A stretch of DNA of 46,706 nucleotides, taken from assembly GCA_900316015.1 (NCBI GenBank), contig ONBG01000044.1, positions 1-46,706 on the forward strand, read 5' to 3'. Below, piece after piece: positions 15,229 through 24,492 of the stretch. The notes beneath the pieces were generated by a model. The model searched no databases, was not told the DNA's origin, and saw only the letters and a list, made by a program, of their open reading frames with translations. The first letter of the stretch is position 1, and every line of letters begins with the position of its first letter. Source of the DNA: an uncultured Prevotella sp. (GTDB lineage: Bacteria > Bacteroidota > Bacteroidia > Bacteroidales > Bacteroidaceae). Position numbers and translations under genes: made by a program.

Positions 15229-17127
15229 ATGTCAAATTCATCACTTCTCTTTTCATCCAATGGTGGCAATATTAGCGAAGACGTACCTATAGCCATCGGC
15301 GCTACTTCCTTGTGTTACCGTGTGAACGTGGGCGGACGCATCATGTTCAAGAAGGTGCTGAAGGATGACTTGCGCTTTGACCCGCGCTACCTGAACCTGT
15401 TCAAGAAGGAATATGAACTGGGACAGGAAATGAACCATCCCAACATCGTACGTTATTTGGACTTTAAAGACGATGCCAAGGAGGTTGCTATCTATGCGGA
15501 ATTCATAGACGGCACACCGCTTGACCAGTTCTTAGAATACCATCCCAACTACTTCAAAAATAAGAGACGCCGGCGCCAGTTCCTTGAGGAGTTGCTCTCA
15601 GCCGTGGATTATCTGCACCAACGGCAAATCCTCCACTTAGATTTAAAGCCTGAAAATATCCTCATCACAACCATCGGAACGCACGTCAAGCTCTCCGACC
15701 TGGGATTCTGCTACCAGGACGGATTCCCCTTTAATGCTGGAGGCACGCCGGAATATGCGGCACCGGAGTTATTCAACACAAGTGAGCAGAAAGACGGTCC
15801 GCACCTGTCTCCTGCCTCTGATATCTATTCCTTGGGGAAGATCTTCCAGGAGATGAACATCGCGAAAAAGAGTATCATCAAGAAATGCTTGGAGGAGAAT
15901 CCTGTCGACCGATACCATAACATACCTGAGTTACGGCGAGCCCTTCTTCCACGACGTGTCCTAAGATGGGTTTTCATCACCCTGCTCATCATTGCGGCGG
16001 TTTGTGGCGGAGAGTATTGGTATATGGTAAAAGACTTAGGGGTTGTCTCGCACGATGACTTTCTGGTCGATGGATACCGGCAGGATACCACGGACATCGA
16101 CTTGATGATATGCGACAAGGATTATCATCTCTACCAACCCAAGGACTGGAACCCTGCAGACAGTGCCAAAGCCTTGGGCGTTGCCGTGCTGACTGACCAT
16201 TCTTATTACGTGTTCGCCAGGAAGTTCCCTACCATGACGGGTGTCCAATTCGGCAAAGATGGACTCATCGACGGGGTCACGACAACACCCAGCGACGGTA
16301 CTAATGGACGCTGCCATTCTGCGGGCAGTGATTTCACAGGACCGGAGAACTACAGGAAGTTGCGACCGCTTGCTTTCGAAGGCAAGGCTTGTGCCTTGAA
16401 CATCGGATACACATTTCCCAATGGCAGGGAGGGATATATTCCACCTTTGGGCGAGGTCATCGACATCCGCATGCACACCAAGGATGTAAACCGACTGTTG
16501 CAGATCATCCATGGGGATACCATCTATGAGGGGATCTGGACTTCTTGCTTGCAGTATAAGCCCACGCGGATGTGGGCCATGGGCTTCCAACCTGGTGCCA
16601 TACCTTACGCGCAGCTGAGGCAGGAGAATATCCTGACCCATTTCAACTTGGACATACCTGTCATGCCGTCGCCGCGCGCCAATGCGGAAAGGGCGAAAGA
16701 GAAGGTCGACTTCATTCCCGCCCCTGTCTTGCTCGAGTATATCCTACGTCCCGACTACGAGGCTTTCATCAGCCTACTGAAGAAGACAGGCTACCAACTG
16801 CTGACAGAAGGCAAGCAACAACAGATATGGTCGAAAGTGCAGATGCCCTCAAACGACAAATACAAGCTATACCGCAACTCGCGCGTGCTCCTCAACGGCA
16901 AGAAACTGCAGAACCTTTGCCTTTATTGCACGAAGGATCTCTTCTTGTTTTTCAGCGAGCTCTATGCCAAGGACTATCATTTCATCCATATTGATACGGA
17001 CAATGAAGGGCGAAATCACTTCGTCTACGTGAGCCCGTCAGTGCCGATCACCGTCAGCTATGCGCTTTACAATGTAGACAATGGCGTTTCCCTTTATCGC
17101 ATCTCTTTCAAGAGAAACAACCCATAG
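15229..17127 (+). CDS. membrane-spanning Ser/Thr protein kinase with lectin-like outer domain
   Basis: The 632-aa protein has a Hanks-type kinase domain at about 20-240. Recognisable are the ATP-site lysine (MFKKVL, Lys41/42), the helix-C Glu61 (FKKEYELG), the catalytic loop LHLDLKPENIL (Asp138, Asn143), metal-binding Asp157 in SDLGF, and YAAPE. The usual HRD and DFG appear as HLD and DLG, and the glycine loop is poor. One membrane helix follows (about 246-262, WVFITLLIIAAVCGG). The outer part at about 288-470 aligns with the secreted LRR protein (ALGVAVLTDH, GKDGLIDGV, GYTFPNGREGYIPPLGEV, IWTSCLQY, YAQLRQEN). A further region (490-632) is unrecognised. It is coupled to the HTH-like gene. It probably senses an envelope signal and phosphorylates cytoplasmic targets. 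Confidence 0.9.
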   Translation: MSNSSLLFSSNGGNISEDVPIAIGATSLCYRVNVGGRIMFKKVLKDDLRFDPRYLNLFKKEYELGQEMNHPNIVRYLDFKDDAKEVAIYAEFIDGTPLDQFLEYHPNYFKNKRRRRQFLEELLSAVDYLHQRQILHLDLKPENILITTIGTHVKLSDLGFCYQDGFPFNAGGTPEYAAPELFNTSEQKDGPHLSPASDIYSLGKIFQEMNIAKKSIIKKCLEENPVDRYHNIPELRRALLPRRVLRWVFITLLIIAAVCGGEYWYMVKDLGVVSHDDFLVDGYRQDTTDIDLMICDKDYHLYQPKDWNPADSAKALGVAVLTDHSYYVFARKFPTMTGVQFGKDGLIDGVTTTPSDGTNGRCHSAGSDFTGPENYRKLRPLAFEGKACALNIGYTFPNGREGYIPPLGEVIDIRMHTKDVNRLLQIIHGDTIYEGIWTSCLQYKPTRMWAMGFQPGAIPYAQLRQENILTHFNLDIPVMPSPRANAERAKEKVDFIPAPVLLEYILRPDYEAFISLLKKTGYQLLTEGKQQQIWSKVQMPSNDKYKLYRNSRVLLNGKKLQNLCLYCTKDLFLFFSELYAKDYHFIHIDTDNEGRNHFVYVSPSVPITVSYALYNVDNGVSLYRISFKRNNP

Positions 17128-17186
17128 GTCGCACGAGGTTAGCAAGCCAGAGGGGAGAAGAGGAAAATGTTAAATCATGGTTTTTA

Positions 17187-17219
17187 TTTGGTTCCTTGGG
17201 GAAGGATCGTTATTTTTGC
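17187..17219 (+). promoter_or_regulatory. promoter of the beta-barrel protein gene
   Basis: TTTG (17187-17190), 20 bases and TATTTTTGC (17211-17219) form a consensus Bacteroidetes promoter 27 bases before the start codon, so this gene can be expressed apart from the kinase. Confidence 0.8.
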
Positions 17220-17246
17220 AACACAATAATAACTCAATAAAAAACG

Positions 17247-17852
17247 ATGAACATGAAGAAACTGACGATGATCGCCGTGCTGGTCCTTGCAGCATGGATG
17301 CCAGGACATGCGCAATCACAAGGAGACAGGTTGGATTTCACGCACAACAGGATCACGATCGGAGGGGGCGCAGCCTATACGCCGACGCATATTCCCAAGG
17401 ACTATTACCAAAGGCATGCGAAAGGATCGTCGTCCTTGGAGCTGTCTCTCGACTATGCTCACCTATGGGATCTCGCCGAGCACCATGCCTTGGGATTCGA
17501 GATCAACGGCTATCAGTCGCACTTAGACAGGAACGGATGCAACATCTTCTACGGTGGGGCAAGCGTTGTCTACAACTTCCGCACCGACAACGGATGGGTA
17601 TTCTCTGCCTCCGAGGGCATGGGGTACGCTGGCAATGACTTTGACGAGGGCCTCCACGACAAATGGGACGAAGGGGGCATCGGCGTGTATTCCAAGATAG
17701 GAGCGCACTACAAGCTCACCAAACACTTAGGAATCGGAGCCGAAGCAAGGCTCTTGGGCAGTTTCTTCCGTGTCCAATATGACGACGGGGGAGACGAGGT
17801 CAAGGAGATCGTGCAGAGCGGCATCAGCGCGCAACTGCGATGGTATTTTTAG
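17247..17852 (+). CDS. outer-membrane beta-barrel protein
   Basis: The 201-aa product has a signal peptide (MNMKKLTMIAVLVLAAWMPG then HAQ). Alternating amphipathic strands with frequent Gly and aromatic residues follow (ITIGGGAAYTP, SLELSLDYAHLWDL, VYNFRTDNGWVFSASEGMGY, GVYSKIGAHYKL), and it ends in the classic barrel terminus ISAQLRWYF. It is probably an 8- to 10-strand barrel in the outer membrane. It follows the kinase by about 120 bases, has its own promoter and ends before a strong terminator. Whether it works with the kinase is unknown; adjacency and orientation make it worth testing. Confidence 0.82.
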   Translation: MNMKKLTMIAVLVLAAWMPGHAQSQGDRLDFTHNRITIGGGAAYTPTHIPKDYYQRHAKGSSSLELSLDYAHLWDLAEHHALGFEINGYQSHLDRNGCNIFYGGASVVYNFRTDNGWVFSASEGMGYAGNDFDEGLHDKWDEGGIGVYSKIGAHYKLTKHLGIGAEARLLGSFFRVQYDDGGDEVKEIVQSGISAQLRWYF

Positions 17853-17884
17853 TCGGGGCATCTCCCTGCATCACAAAGCAACGT

Positions 17885-17923
17885 AAAAGGCAGGCTTCCC
17901 TCCATCGAGGGGACCTGCCTTTT
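17885..17923. terminator. bidirectional intrinsic terminator
   Basis: AAAAGGCAGG (17885-17894) pairs with CCTGCCTTTT (17914-17923), with an inner CCCT/AGGG stem. A- and T-tracts on both sides allow it to stop the barrel gene and the convergent lipoprotein unit. Confidence 0.9.
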
Positions 17924-17947
17924 ATGCGTCAAACAAGGAAATCTCCC

Positions 17948-18892
17948 CTACTCCTTCTGGAAGTAGAGATAGGTCCAGTAAGCGGGTTCCGCCATCTCCG
18001 CGCTCTGATATGCCATGACATAGAGGTAGCCATAGTTGGATTGTGCATCGTATATATTATACGTGGCAGAATTAAGCAATGCCAGATAGGTGACCACGGT
18101 CCCTCCATCCTTGCCGAAAGGATACAGGGTGAGGTATTCGTCTGTCTTCAGGTCGTACCAATAGATGCAGGACCCGTAATCGGATTCCTCTGTATAGAGG
18201 CTCGCCGAAGGCAGGCTCAGGTCCACGGTACCCTCGTCGCTGATGGTGAGTTGCAATGCCACGCCTCCGTGCATGAAGTTTTTGAAGAGGTATTTGCCGT
18301 CGCCCAGATACATGGCGGTCTCCTTCCATTTCTCCGTATATTGGTAGACCCAGAAATCAAAGGTGACATTCTGCGGGAAGATAGCTGTCCCTGCGAACGA
18401 GCGACCGCCATCGAGCAGTGTATAATTGTCCACTTCATCGCCTTGCAGGGTTACGGTATACTTGTAGTTCTGTCCTTCTTTCGCAGAGTCCGGGATGGTC
18501 ACTGCCAGCGTGGCTGTGGAATCGCCATCCGCGAATACTACCTCTTGGGAGGCTGTCACGCCCTCCGTTGACGACGATTCGAGAACAACAGGGACAGTGA
18601 GCGTCCCTTGTGTGGTGTTCCTCACGACCGTTAGGTTGATCGTACGGTCGGAAGTATCACTGGCATTCATGAGCGTCGACTCGCTGTTGGTACCTGAGAA
18701 ATGCACTTGCTGGCATCCTGCCTTCGTGGGCTCGCCGGGCTGATAGCTGTCATCATCAGAACAGGAGGCCAAGAATAGCGGGAGAAGGAGCAAGGGAAGG
18801 CAGCTCCCACTGATGATCCCACACATATATTGTATCAAGGATTCCCTATGCCCACGGGCGGAATCTATTGGATGGATGGTTTTATTCTTCAT
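17948..18892 (-). CDS. SusCD-associated surface lipoprotein of unknown family
   Basis: Starting at the Met at 18892 the product has 314 aa (an upstream ATG at 18913 adds seven residues). A signal sequence ends in the lipobox LASCS, so it is a lipoprotein. Residues after about 50 form beta domains: an N-terminal Calx-beta-like stretch (INLTVVRNTTQGTLTVPVVL, EVVFADGDSTATLAVTIPD) and a C-terminal region (TLYPFGKDGGTVVTYLALLN, YLYFQKE) that I cannot name. It is the third gene after SusC and SusD, 41 bases beyond SusD, where surface glycan- or ligand-binding lipoproteins usually lie. It probably helps capture the substrate of that transporter. Confidence 0.8.
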   Translation of the reverse strand: MKNKTIHPIDSARGHRESLIQYMCGIISGSCLPLLLLPLFLASCSDDDSYQPGEPTKAGCQQVHFSGTNSESTLMNASDTSDRTINLTVVRNTTQGTLTVPVVLESSSTEGVTASQEVVFADGDSTATLAVTIPDSAKEGQNYKYTVTLQGDEVDNYTLLDGGRSFAGTAIFPQNVTFDFWVYQYTEKWKETAMYLGDGKYLFKNFMHGGVALQLTISDEGTVDLSLPSASLYTEESDYGSCIYWYDLKTDEYLTLYPFGKDGGTVVTYLALLNSATYNIYDAQSNYGYLYVMAYQSAEMAEPAYWTYLYFQKE

Positions 18893-18933
18893 TGTCGTAA
18901 TATCTATGATCATAAATAGAATGAATTGATCTC

Positions 18934-20688
18934 TTATCCTAACACTCCCGATGGATCAGGATTGTTGCGGATTGCCTTGTTATACTGCAACTCGTAATTG
19001 GGGATGCAGAAGTTCAAGCCGGGACAAACATAGCCGTCTTTCAACTTAAACTGGTACTTTTCGATATGGTTACTGCCTTCATAGGTCAGGTCGTAGCCCA
19101 TTTTCAGTCGCTTATAGTCGTATGGGATGATCCCTTCGCCCCAGAACTCAATGCGTTTCTGCCGGATGAGTTCTTGGGTAAAGTCCGACAGGGTCGTTGC
19201 CGAGCACGCATAAGGGGTGGGATCTGAGGAGGTAGCCTCGCAACGGTAGGTGTTCATGAAGTCGTTGAGCAACCGCACCCCAGCACTCACGCCATTGACA
19301 TGAGCGGCAGCCTCAGCCTCGATAAAGTACATTTCCTCAACGCGCATCACGGGAATATCCACGGCTGCACCCGTCTTATAATCGCTGACATTCCCATTTC
19401 CCGGCTTGAACTTCAGGCCCGTATAAGCTGGGAACTTGGCGAACTTGTCTGCCGTCATGTCGGTCGTGTACTTGGCTGCGGATGTTGCCTTGCCCGCATC
19501 TTCCGGCGCGATCCACGTGGAACGACGCCAGTCGGCGGCATTCATCTCACTATACAACTGGGCATCGATGCTGCGCGATGCACCATAGGAGGCATTTCCT
19601 GCCACCCCAAAGTCGGCATCGGCAGAGATAAAAGAAGTAAAGCTCTTCCACGACCAGTCGTCGTCCAACGTATTGTCACTCTCGTCCTTGATGTCATCAC
19701 TGGCGATCTGCTCGGCAAGCAGCCAGGCTCCATTGGCAGAGTTAAAGCCTGTCGTGGCATTATACCACTCGCTCTTGGAGAGAGGGGCATGTCCTTCCAT
19801 GGCAGCCTCCGCGCATTTCATGGCATTGGCAAAGCACTCCTTTGCCGTTGTCACGCCACATTTGTCATAGCCCTCTAAGTTGGAATCTCCTTCATGGGCG
19901 ACCTGCTCGGCCAACTCTTCCGGGTCATTCTCAAACTGAGAGCCCATCCACAACCACAGGCGGGCTTTCAGTCCGTTCACCACGGCGGCATCAGCATGGT
20001 TGGCATCGGTACGGTCGTAGCCTTCCAATAGTTTCGCGGCACGGTTCAAGTCGGTCAGGATGAAGCGGTACATCTGATAGAAAGGCGCACGAGGATTGTT
20101 GAACCCGTCTGCCTGCTGCATGCTTTCCGTCACGATCGGCACGGTAAGTCCCTGCACGCTATCCGCCTTCGCCTGGGCATCCAACTGGCTATATCCCGTG
20201 TTCCGATAGAGGTATAGCTCAGTCAGGTAGAGATAGGCAAGGGCTCGATAGGCAAGGGCATTGCCCACCGTTGGGGCATCTGCATCACTCGCATCGTTGA
20301 CTCCTGTGCCGGCAGCTAACACTAAGTTGGCCTTGGAGATGATGCTATAGTAGAGGTTCCACGTATCATAGGTATAGGTATAAGTGGCTCCTAAGTAGTT
20401 GCATTCACTGAAAGCACTGTAATAATCATACCCTGCTTGCGCGATTGGGATCTGCCCAGTCATGGCATCGAGCTCTAAACTCTGCCCTGCAAAGCCGCAG
20501 GCACCATAGCCATACCCGATCTTCATCATCTGCTGCGCTACCGCATTGCCTAAGCCATCGATGGCATTGGTCGACTTGTTCACTTGCTCCTGCACCATAC
20601 CGTTGGTGGGATAGACTGTATCCAAGCAGCTGCAGAGCAAGGGGGTAGCAGCTGCCAAAATGATGACTTGCTTGATATATCTGTTCAT
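18934..20688 (-). CDS. SusD/RagB-family substrate-binding lipoprotein
   Basis: The 584-aa lipoprotein has a signal peptide with lipobox LLCSC. SusD hallmarks include the N-terminal TPR-type helical core (WNLYYSIISKANLVLAAG, ALAYRALAYLYLTELYLYRN) and the C-terminal pattern EEMYFIEAEAAAHVNG, then LIRQKRIEFWGEGIIPYDYK and an ending IPNYELQYNKAIRNNPDPSG. It caps the SusC pore on the outer face and delivers ligand. It begins 18 bases after the SusC stop and is followed by a lipoprotein gene. No enzyme genes belong to the unit, so the substrate cannot be inferred; RagAB-like peptide uptake is as possible as glycan uptake. Confidence 0.93.
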   Translation of the reverse strand: MNRYIKQVIILAAATPLLCSCLDTVYPTNGMVQEQVNKSTNAIDGLGNAVAQQMMKIGYGYGACGFAGQSLELDAMTGQIPIAQAGYDYYSAFSECNYLGATYTYTYDTWNLYYSIISKANLVLAAGTGVNDASDADAPTVGNALAYRALAYLYLTELYLYRNTGYSQLDAQAKADSVQGLTVPIVTESMQQADGFNNPRAPFYQMYRFILTDLNRAAKLLEGYDRTDANHADAAVVNGLKARLWLWMGSQFENDPEELAEQVAHEGDSNLEGYDKCGVTTAKECFANAMKCAEAAMEGHAPLSKSEWYNATTGFNSANGAWLLAEQIASDDIKDESDNTLDDDWSWKSFTSFISADADFGVAGNASYGASRSIDAQLYSEMNAADWRRSTWIAPEDAGKATSAAKYTTDMTADKFAKFPAYTGLKFKPGNGNVSDYKTGAAVDIPVMRVEEMYFIEAEAAAHVNGVSAGVRLLNDFMNTYRCEATSSDPTPYACSATTLSDFTQELIRQKRIEFWGEGIIPYDYKRLKMGYDLTYEGSNHIEKYQFKLKDGYVCPGLNFCIPNYELQYNKAIRNNPDPSGVLG

Positions 20689-20706
20689 AGACTTACATGT
20701 TTAAGA

Positions 20707-23700
20707 TTAGAACTTGACGGTGATCCCGCCGGAGATACTACGAATGGGCTGGAAACGTTCGAAACTATAGCTGGTGTCATCCTGTACGCGTACCTGTCCA
20801 TCAAGGGCTGAGCGCGGGTCAAAGCCATGGCGCTTGGTCCAATAATAGACATTGTCGCAAGAGGCATAAACGCGCAGGCTGCTCAAGCCGAGCTTCCTCA
20901 CCCAGATACCGGGGAAGGTATAGCCTACGCTGACGTTCTTGAAGGTCAAGGAGTTGGAACTGGTGAGGAAACGGGAGGACACGCCTGCTGCGTTGTCATC
21001 GCCATACTGGAAACGGGGGATGGTGCTCGTCGTATTCTCTGATGTCCAAGCGTTCCGCAGGTCGGTGGAAAGGTTGCCACGCTCGGAGATACTGGTGGGC
21101 GACTGCATGAGCGTCATATACCCGTAGTCGAGAGCTTTGCCACCTAAGGAATAGAGGAAGCTGGCACTCAGGTCAAATCCGTAAGCAGTGAACATGGTAC
21201 CAAAACCGCCGTATACCTTAGGATTGGCATCGCCACAGAGATAGTAATCCGCCGAGGAATACTGGGTGGTCGTGCCCAAGCTACCATCGCTGTTGGTGAC
21301 ATACCAGGTTGAGCGTCCCTGACTGTCCGGTCCTGCATACTTTGGAAGGTACCAGGAATAGAGGGGAAGTCCCTCTCCGATGAAGTTATAGGTAGCGAGA
21401 TTCTTATAGCCTCCATGTCCATCCACCACAGCCATCTTGTTCTCGTCGGGCAGATAGGTTACCTCATTCTTGTTGTGCGAGAGGTTGAAGTTAACGCTCC
21501 AGTCCACCTTCTTCGTCTTGATAATATCCCCGCTCAGGCTCAGTTCAATGCCTTGGTTGACCATATCCCCCACATTGTCATAATAGCCACCATAGCCTAA
21601 GGACATTGGGGTGGTAAACCACAACAGCATATCCGTCGTCTTCCGATGGTAGTAATCGACACTTCCGGTGAGGCGATGGTGGAAAAGCTCGAATTCTATG
21701 CCCGCGTTGAAGTTGCCATTGGTCTCCCAGGTGATGTCTTCCTTTCCTTTCGAGGAGAACGTAAGCGTCGCGGAGCCATTGACCGTGGAAATCTTGTAGA
21801 AGTCGGTATAGCGGAAATCACCGATTCTATCGTTACCCTGTTCCCCGTAACTGGCTTTCACCTTCAGGAGGTCGACCCAATTGGTTTTCGGGAACCAGGT
21901 TTCTTTGCTTGTGATCCAGGCTCCGCCCACCGACCAGAAGTTACCCCAACGATGGTTTTCGGCAAAGCGTGACGACCCGTCACGACGGAAGGAGAACGAA
22001 GCATAGTAACGACTGTCGTAATCGTAGTTAGCACGGAACATATAGCCTTCTACGTTATATTTCGTTGTATAGCCTTCTGCTGAGGTCAAGGTTGATGCGC
22101 CATAGAGGTCTTGGTCCTTGCCATACGTGAAGAGATGGCTCTTGACCGCTCCTGTCGTCGTGCCGTCATCCCGCGTGTATTCATGCCCCAACAGCAGATA
22201 GAGAGAGTGCTTACCAAAGTTCTTGCTCCAGTTCAGCAACTGTTGGTAGTTGAGGGAATAGGTGCGGTAATGGTAGGCAGAGATCCCACCACCATCGGAC
22301 GTACCCACGTAGCCATAGTCTGGGCTGCTGCCAGAACGCATCCTGTTCTCCGTGTCATAGACATTGATGTTCAGCGTGAGCTTGAAATCCTTCAGGAAGG
22401 TGATGTCGGCATAGCCCGCCAAGCCGAAGGCATTGCTATTGTTATTGTAAATATTAAGCTTGTCTTCCTGGATATAATTGCCACCTTTGGCATTTGGGCG
22501 GAAGATCCCTGTAGCTGCCCCATCGCCATAGTCGTACATCTTGCCATTGGCATCTGTCATGATATTCCCATTTCCATCCCGTAGGTAGACCGGATAGACA
22601 CAAGGAGTCGAGAGCGCGCCATAAAAAGAATAATGGTTCTGGTCGGCATTGCTATGGATATAACGTGCCGTTCCCCCCACTTTTAGCCACTCCCTGGCCT
22701 GGTAGTCTACTTTCATCATACCGTTATACCGCTCATAGCCAGCTCCGTAAGTGATGCCATCATTCTTCAGGTAGCTGCCACTGCCATAGAACTGGAATTG
22801 GTCGGTGCCGCCGTTGATGCTCATATTGTATTCCTGTCGCACGCCGGTACGGATCGCCGCATCTTTCCAACTATCCGGGTAGAGCATATATTTCTTCCCA
22901 TTGTTTTCTACAACCTTCCCAAGAGTAGCATTCGGGTTCAGCTTGCCGTTCTGCCCGATCAGCATCTGTCCGTCAGGCACGGTGTAGACAATATATCCCA
23001 GTCCGCCATACGTCTGGTCCTTCGCCATGGTACTGTTGGCATTCACCCAAGCTGAGTAAGGCGACATTCCCTTAGCGTTCGTATTATAATTGTACAACGC
23101 CTTGTAATATTGCTCATAGTATTCGCCAGGATTCGTGATATAATCATAGTCGACATACCCGTTGGAATTGGCACCCCACTTGGCATCCACCGTGATTGCT
23201 GCCTTGCCTTTCGTCGCATGCTTTGTCGTGATCAGGATGACACCGTTCGCCCCGCGTGCGCCATACAAGGCATTGGAAGCTGCGTCCTTCAGGACAGAGA
23301 TGCTCTCAATATCCTGCGGGTTGATATCACTATAATAACCACTATACGGCAGACCGTCGACAACGATCAACGGAGCATTCCCCGCATTGATACTACCCAC
23401 GCCACGGATACGGATGGTGGGACTGCTTGCAGAAGGGTCGTTGCTTTCCACCATCTGGACGCCCGCCACTTTACCATTGATTGCCTCAACAGCATTGCTC
23501 AGCTGTCTCTGACTAATATCCGTGCTTTTCACGATGCCCGCCGACCCCGTGAAGCTCTCTCTCTTCTGTTTACCGAAAGCAACGACGATGATATCATCCA
23601 AATTCCGGGAATCAACCTGCATCGTAATCTTCATGTTAGCCTTGATGGCAACACGCTGTTGCACCATGCCCATATAAGTAATCACTAACATCCGCGCTGA

Positions 23701-23904
23701 CGAAGGAAGGTTCACCAACCGGAACTTACCATCTATATCAGTAACCGTACCTAACTTGGTACCTTCCACACGGACGGAAGCTCCTGTAATGGGCTGACCG
23801 TCATCTGCGGCGATCACCTCTCCAAATACCTGCTTCACCTGGGCAAAAGCACAGGAAAGAGAAAATAGAATGCAGGTAAAAAGCATCGAAATCCTTTTAT
23901 CCAT
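20707..23904 (-). CDS. SusC/RagA-family TonB-dependent outer-membrane transporter
   Basis: Starting at the Met at 23904 the product has 1065 aa; the longer frame to 23940 adds 12 unlikely residues before the signal peptide (MDKRISMLFTCILFSLSCAF). A carboxypeptidase-regulatory-like domain (FGEVIAADDGQPITGASVRV) precedes the plug domain with the SusC signature (AVEAINGKVAGVQMVESNDP, TIRIRGVGSINAGNAPLIVV, IESISVLKDAASNALYGARG, ANGVILITTK). A 22-strand barrel follows, ending GGITVKF. It imports a ligand captured by SusD using TonB energy. It is first in the susC-susD-lipoprotein unit. A possible weak promoter lies upstream, with TTAATTTCG near 24025. No regulator (sigma/anti-sigma, hybrid two-component) lies next to it. 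Confidence 0.94.
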   Translation of the reverse strand: MDKRISMLFTCILFSLSCAFAQVKQVFGEVIAADDGQPITGASVRVEGTKLGTVTDIDGKFRLVNLPSSARMLVITYMGMVQQRVAIKANMKITMQVDSRNLDDIIVVAFGKQKRESFTGSAGIVKSTDISQRQLSNAVEAINGKVAGVQMVESNDPSASSPTIRIRGVGSINAGNAPLIVVDGLPYSGYYSDINPQDIESISVLKDAASNALYGARGANGVILITTKHATKGKAAITVDAKWGANSNGYVDYDYITNPGEYYEQYYKALYNYNTNAKGMSPYSAWVNANSTMAKDQTYGGLGYIVYTVPDGQMLIGQNGKLNPNATLGKVVENNGKKYMLYPDSWKDAAIRTGVRQEYNMSINGGTDQFQFYGSGSYLKNDGITYGAGYERYNGMMKVDYQAREWLKVGGTARYIHSNADQNHYSFYGALSTPCVYPVYLRDGNGNIMTDANGKMYDYGDGAATGIFRPNAKGGNYIQEDKLNIYNNNSNAFGLAGYADITFLKDFKLTLNINVYDTENRMRSGSSPDYGYVGTSDGGGISAYHYRTYSLNYQQLLNWSKNFGKHSLYLLLGHEYTRDDGTTTGAVKSHLFTYGKDQDLYGASTLTSAEGYTTKYNVEGYMFRANYDYDSRYYASFSFRRDGSSRFAENHRWGNFWSVGGAWITSKETWFPKTNWVDLLKVKASYGEQGNDRIGDFRYTDFYKISTVNGSATLTFSSKGKEDITWETNGNFNAGIEFELFHHRLTGSVDYYHRKTTDMLLWFTTPMSLGYGGYYDNVGDMVNQGIELSLSGDIIKTKKVDWSVNFNLSHNKNEVTYLPDENKMAVVDGHGGYKNLATYNFIGEGLPLYSWYLPKYAGPDSQGRSTWYVTNSDGSLGTTTQYSSADYYLCGDANPKVYGGFGTMFTAYGFDLSASFLYSLGGKALDYGYMTLMQSPTSISERGNLSTDLRNAWTSENTTSTIPRFQYGDDNAAGVSSRFLTSSNSLTFKNVSVGYTFPGIWVRKLGLSSLRVYASCDNVYYWTKRHGFDPRSALDGQVRVQDDTSYSFERFQPIRSISGGITVKF

Positions 23905-24186
23905 ACTAACAAAATTAATAAAACACACTAAACGATTCACTCACTCTCTCTGCAATAGCAGTCGATTCAACATCGACGAAAGGCAGGAACACCCCTACAG
24001 AAATGTTCAACTAACGTCGGCGAAATTAAACAATATTTTGCTATCCACCAACAAAAACATAAATTATTTCACTTTTCTACGAATAAAATTACCATTTTAT
24101 TATTATTTGAGTCATATTTACGCCATTTTGTTACCTCCAATCTTTTTCTATATCACCCTGATCTAAAAAGAAGAAAGGAACATAAA

Positions 24187-24400
24187 AGCAAGAAGACGAA
24201 CGCCAGCAATGGCGAAGCCGAGCATAAGCAAAAAAGGAAGCAAGATAAGGAGAAGGGAGCAAAGAAAAGGAGGGAAAAGAAAGAGCAAGCAAAAAGACGA
24301 ACTCCGACAATGGAGAAGCCGATCCTAAGCAAAAAGGGAAGAAAACAAAGAAGAAGGGAGCAAAGAAAGAAGAGAAGGAAGAAAGAGCAAAGAAGGAGAG
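24187..24400. repeat. purine-rich tandem repeat, two ~102-bp units
   Basis: The segment AGCAAgAAGACGAACgCC through AAGCAAAAAAGGAAG (24187-24240) recurs at 24288-24341 with about a dozen differences. The purine-rich stretches after each copy are also similar, giving a period near 101 bases. The plus strand of 24170-24640 is very poor in pyrimidines. A second short repeat, GCGCGAGCCCGAAAAA, occurs near 24412 and again near 24620. No credible gene is present between 23905 and 24701; long frames here are low-complexity. Confidence 0.65.
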
Positions 24401-24492
24401 GAAAGAGCAAGGGCGCGAGCCCGAAAAAAAAGCACGAGGGCTTATGAATGCCCGAGTACCCTAATGAAAGAGCGACGAGAGGAGCGGTTGCA

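Noticed and set aside
24187-24400. CRISPR array
   Set aside because: Only two long, imperfect units without uniform spacers and no cas genes in the window.
24153-24410. Minus-strand frame rich in Leu, Phe and Ser
   Set aside because: It is the translation of a purine-rich repeat tract, with low complexity and no signal or family.
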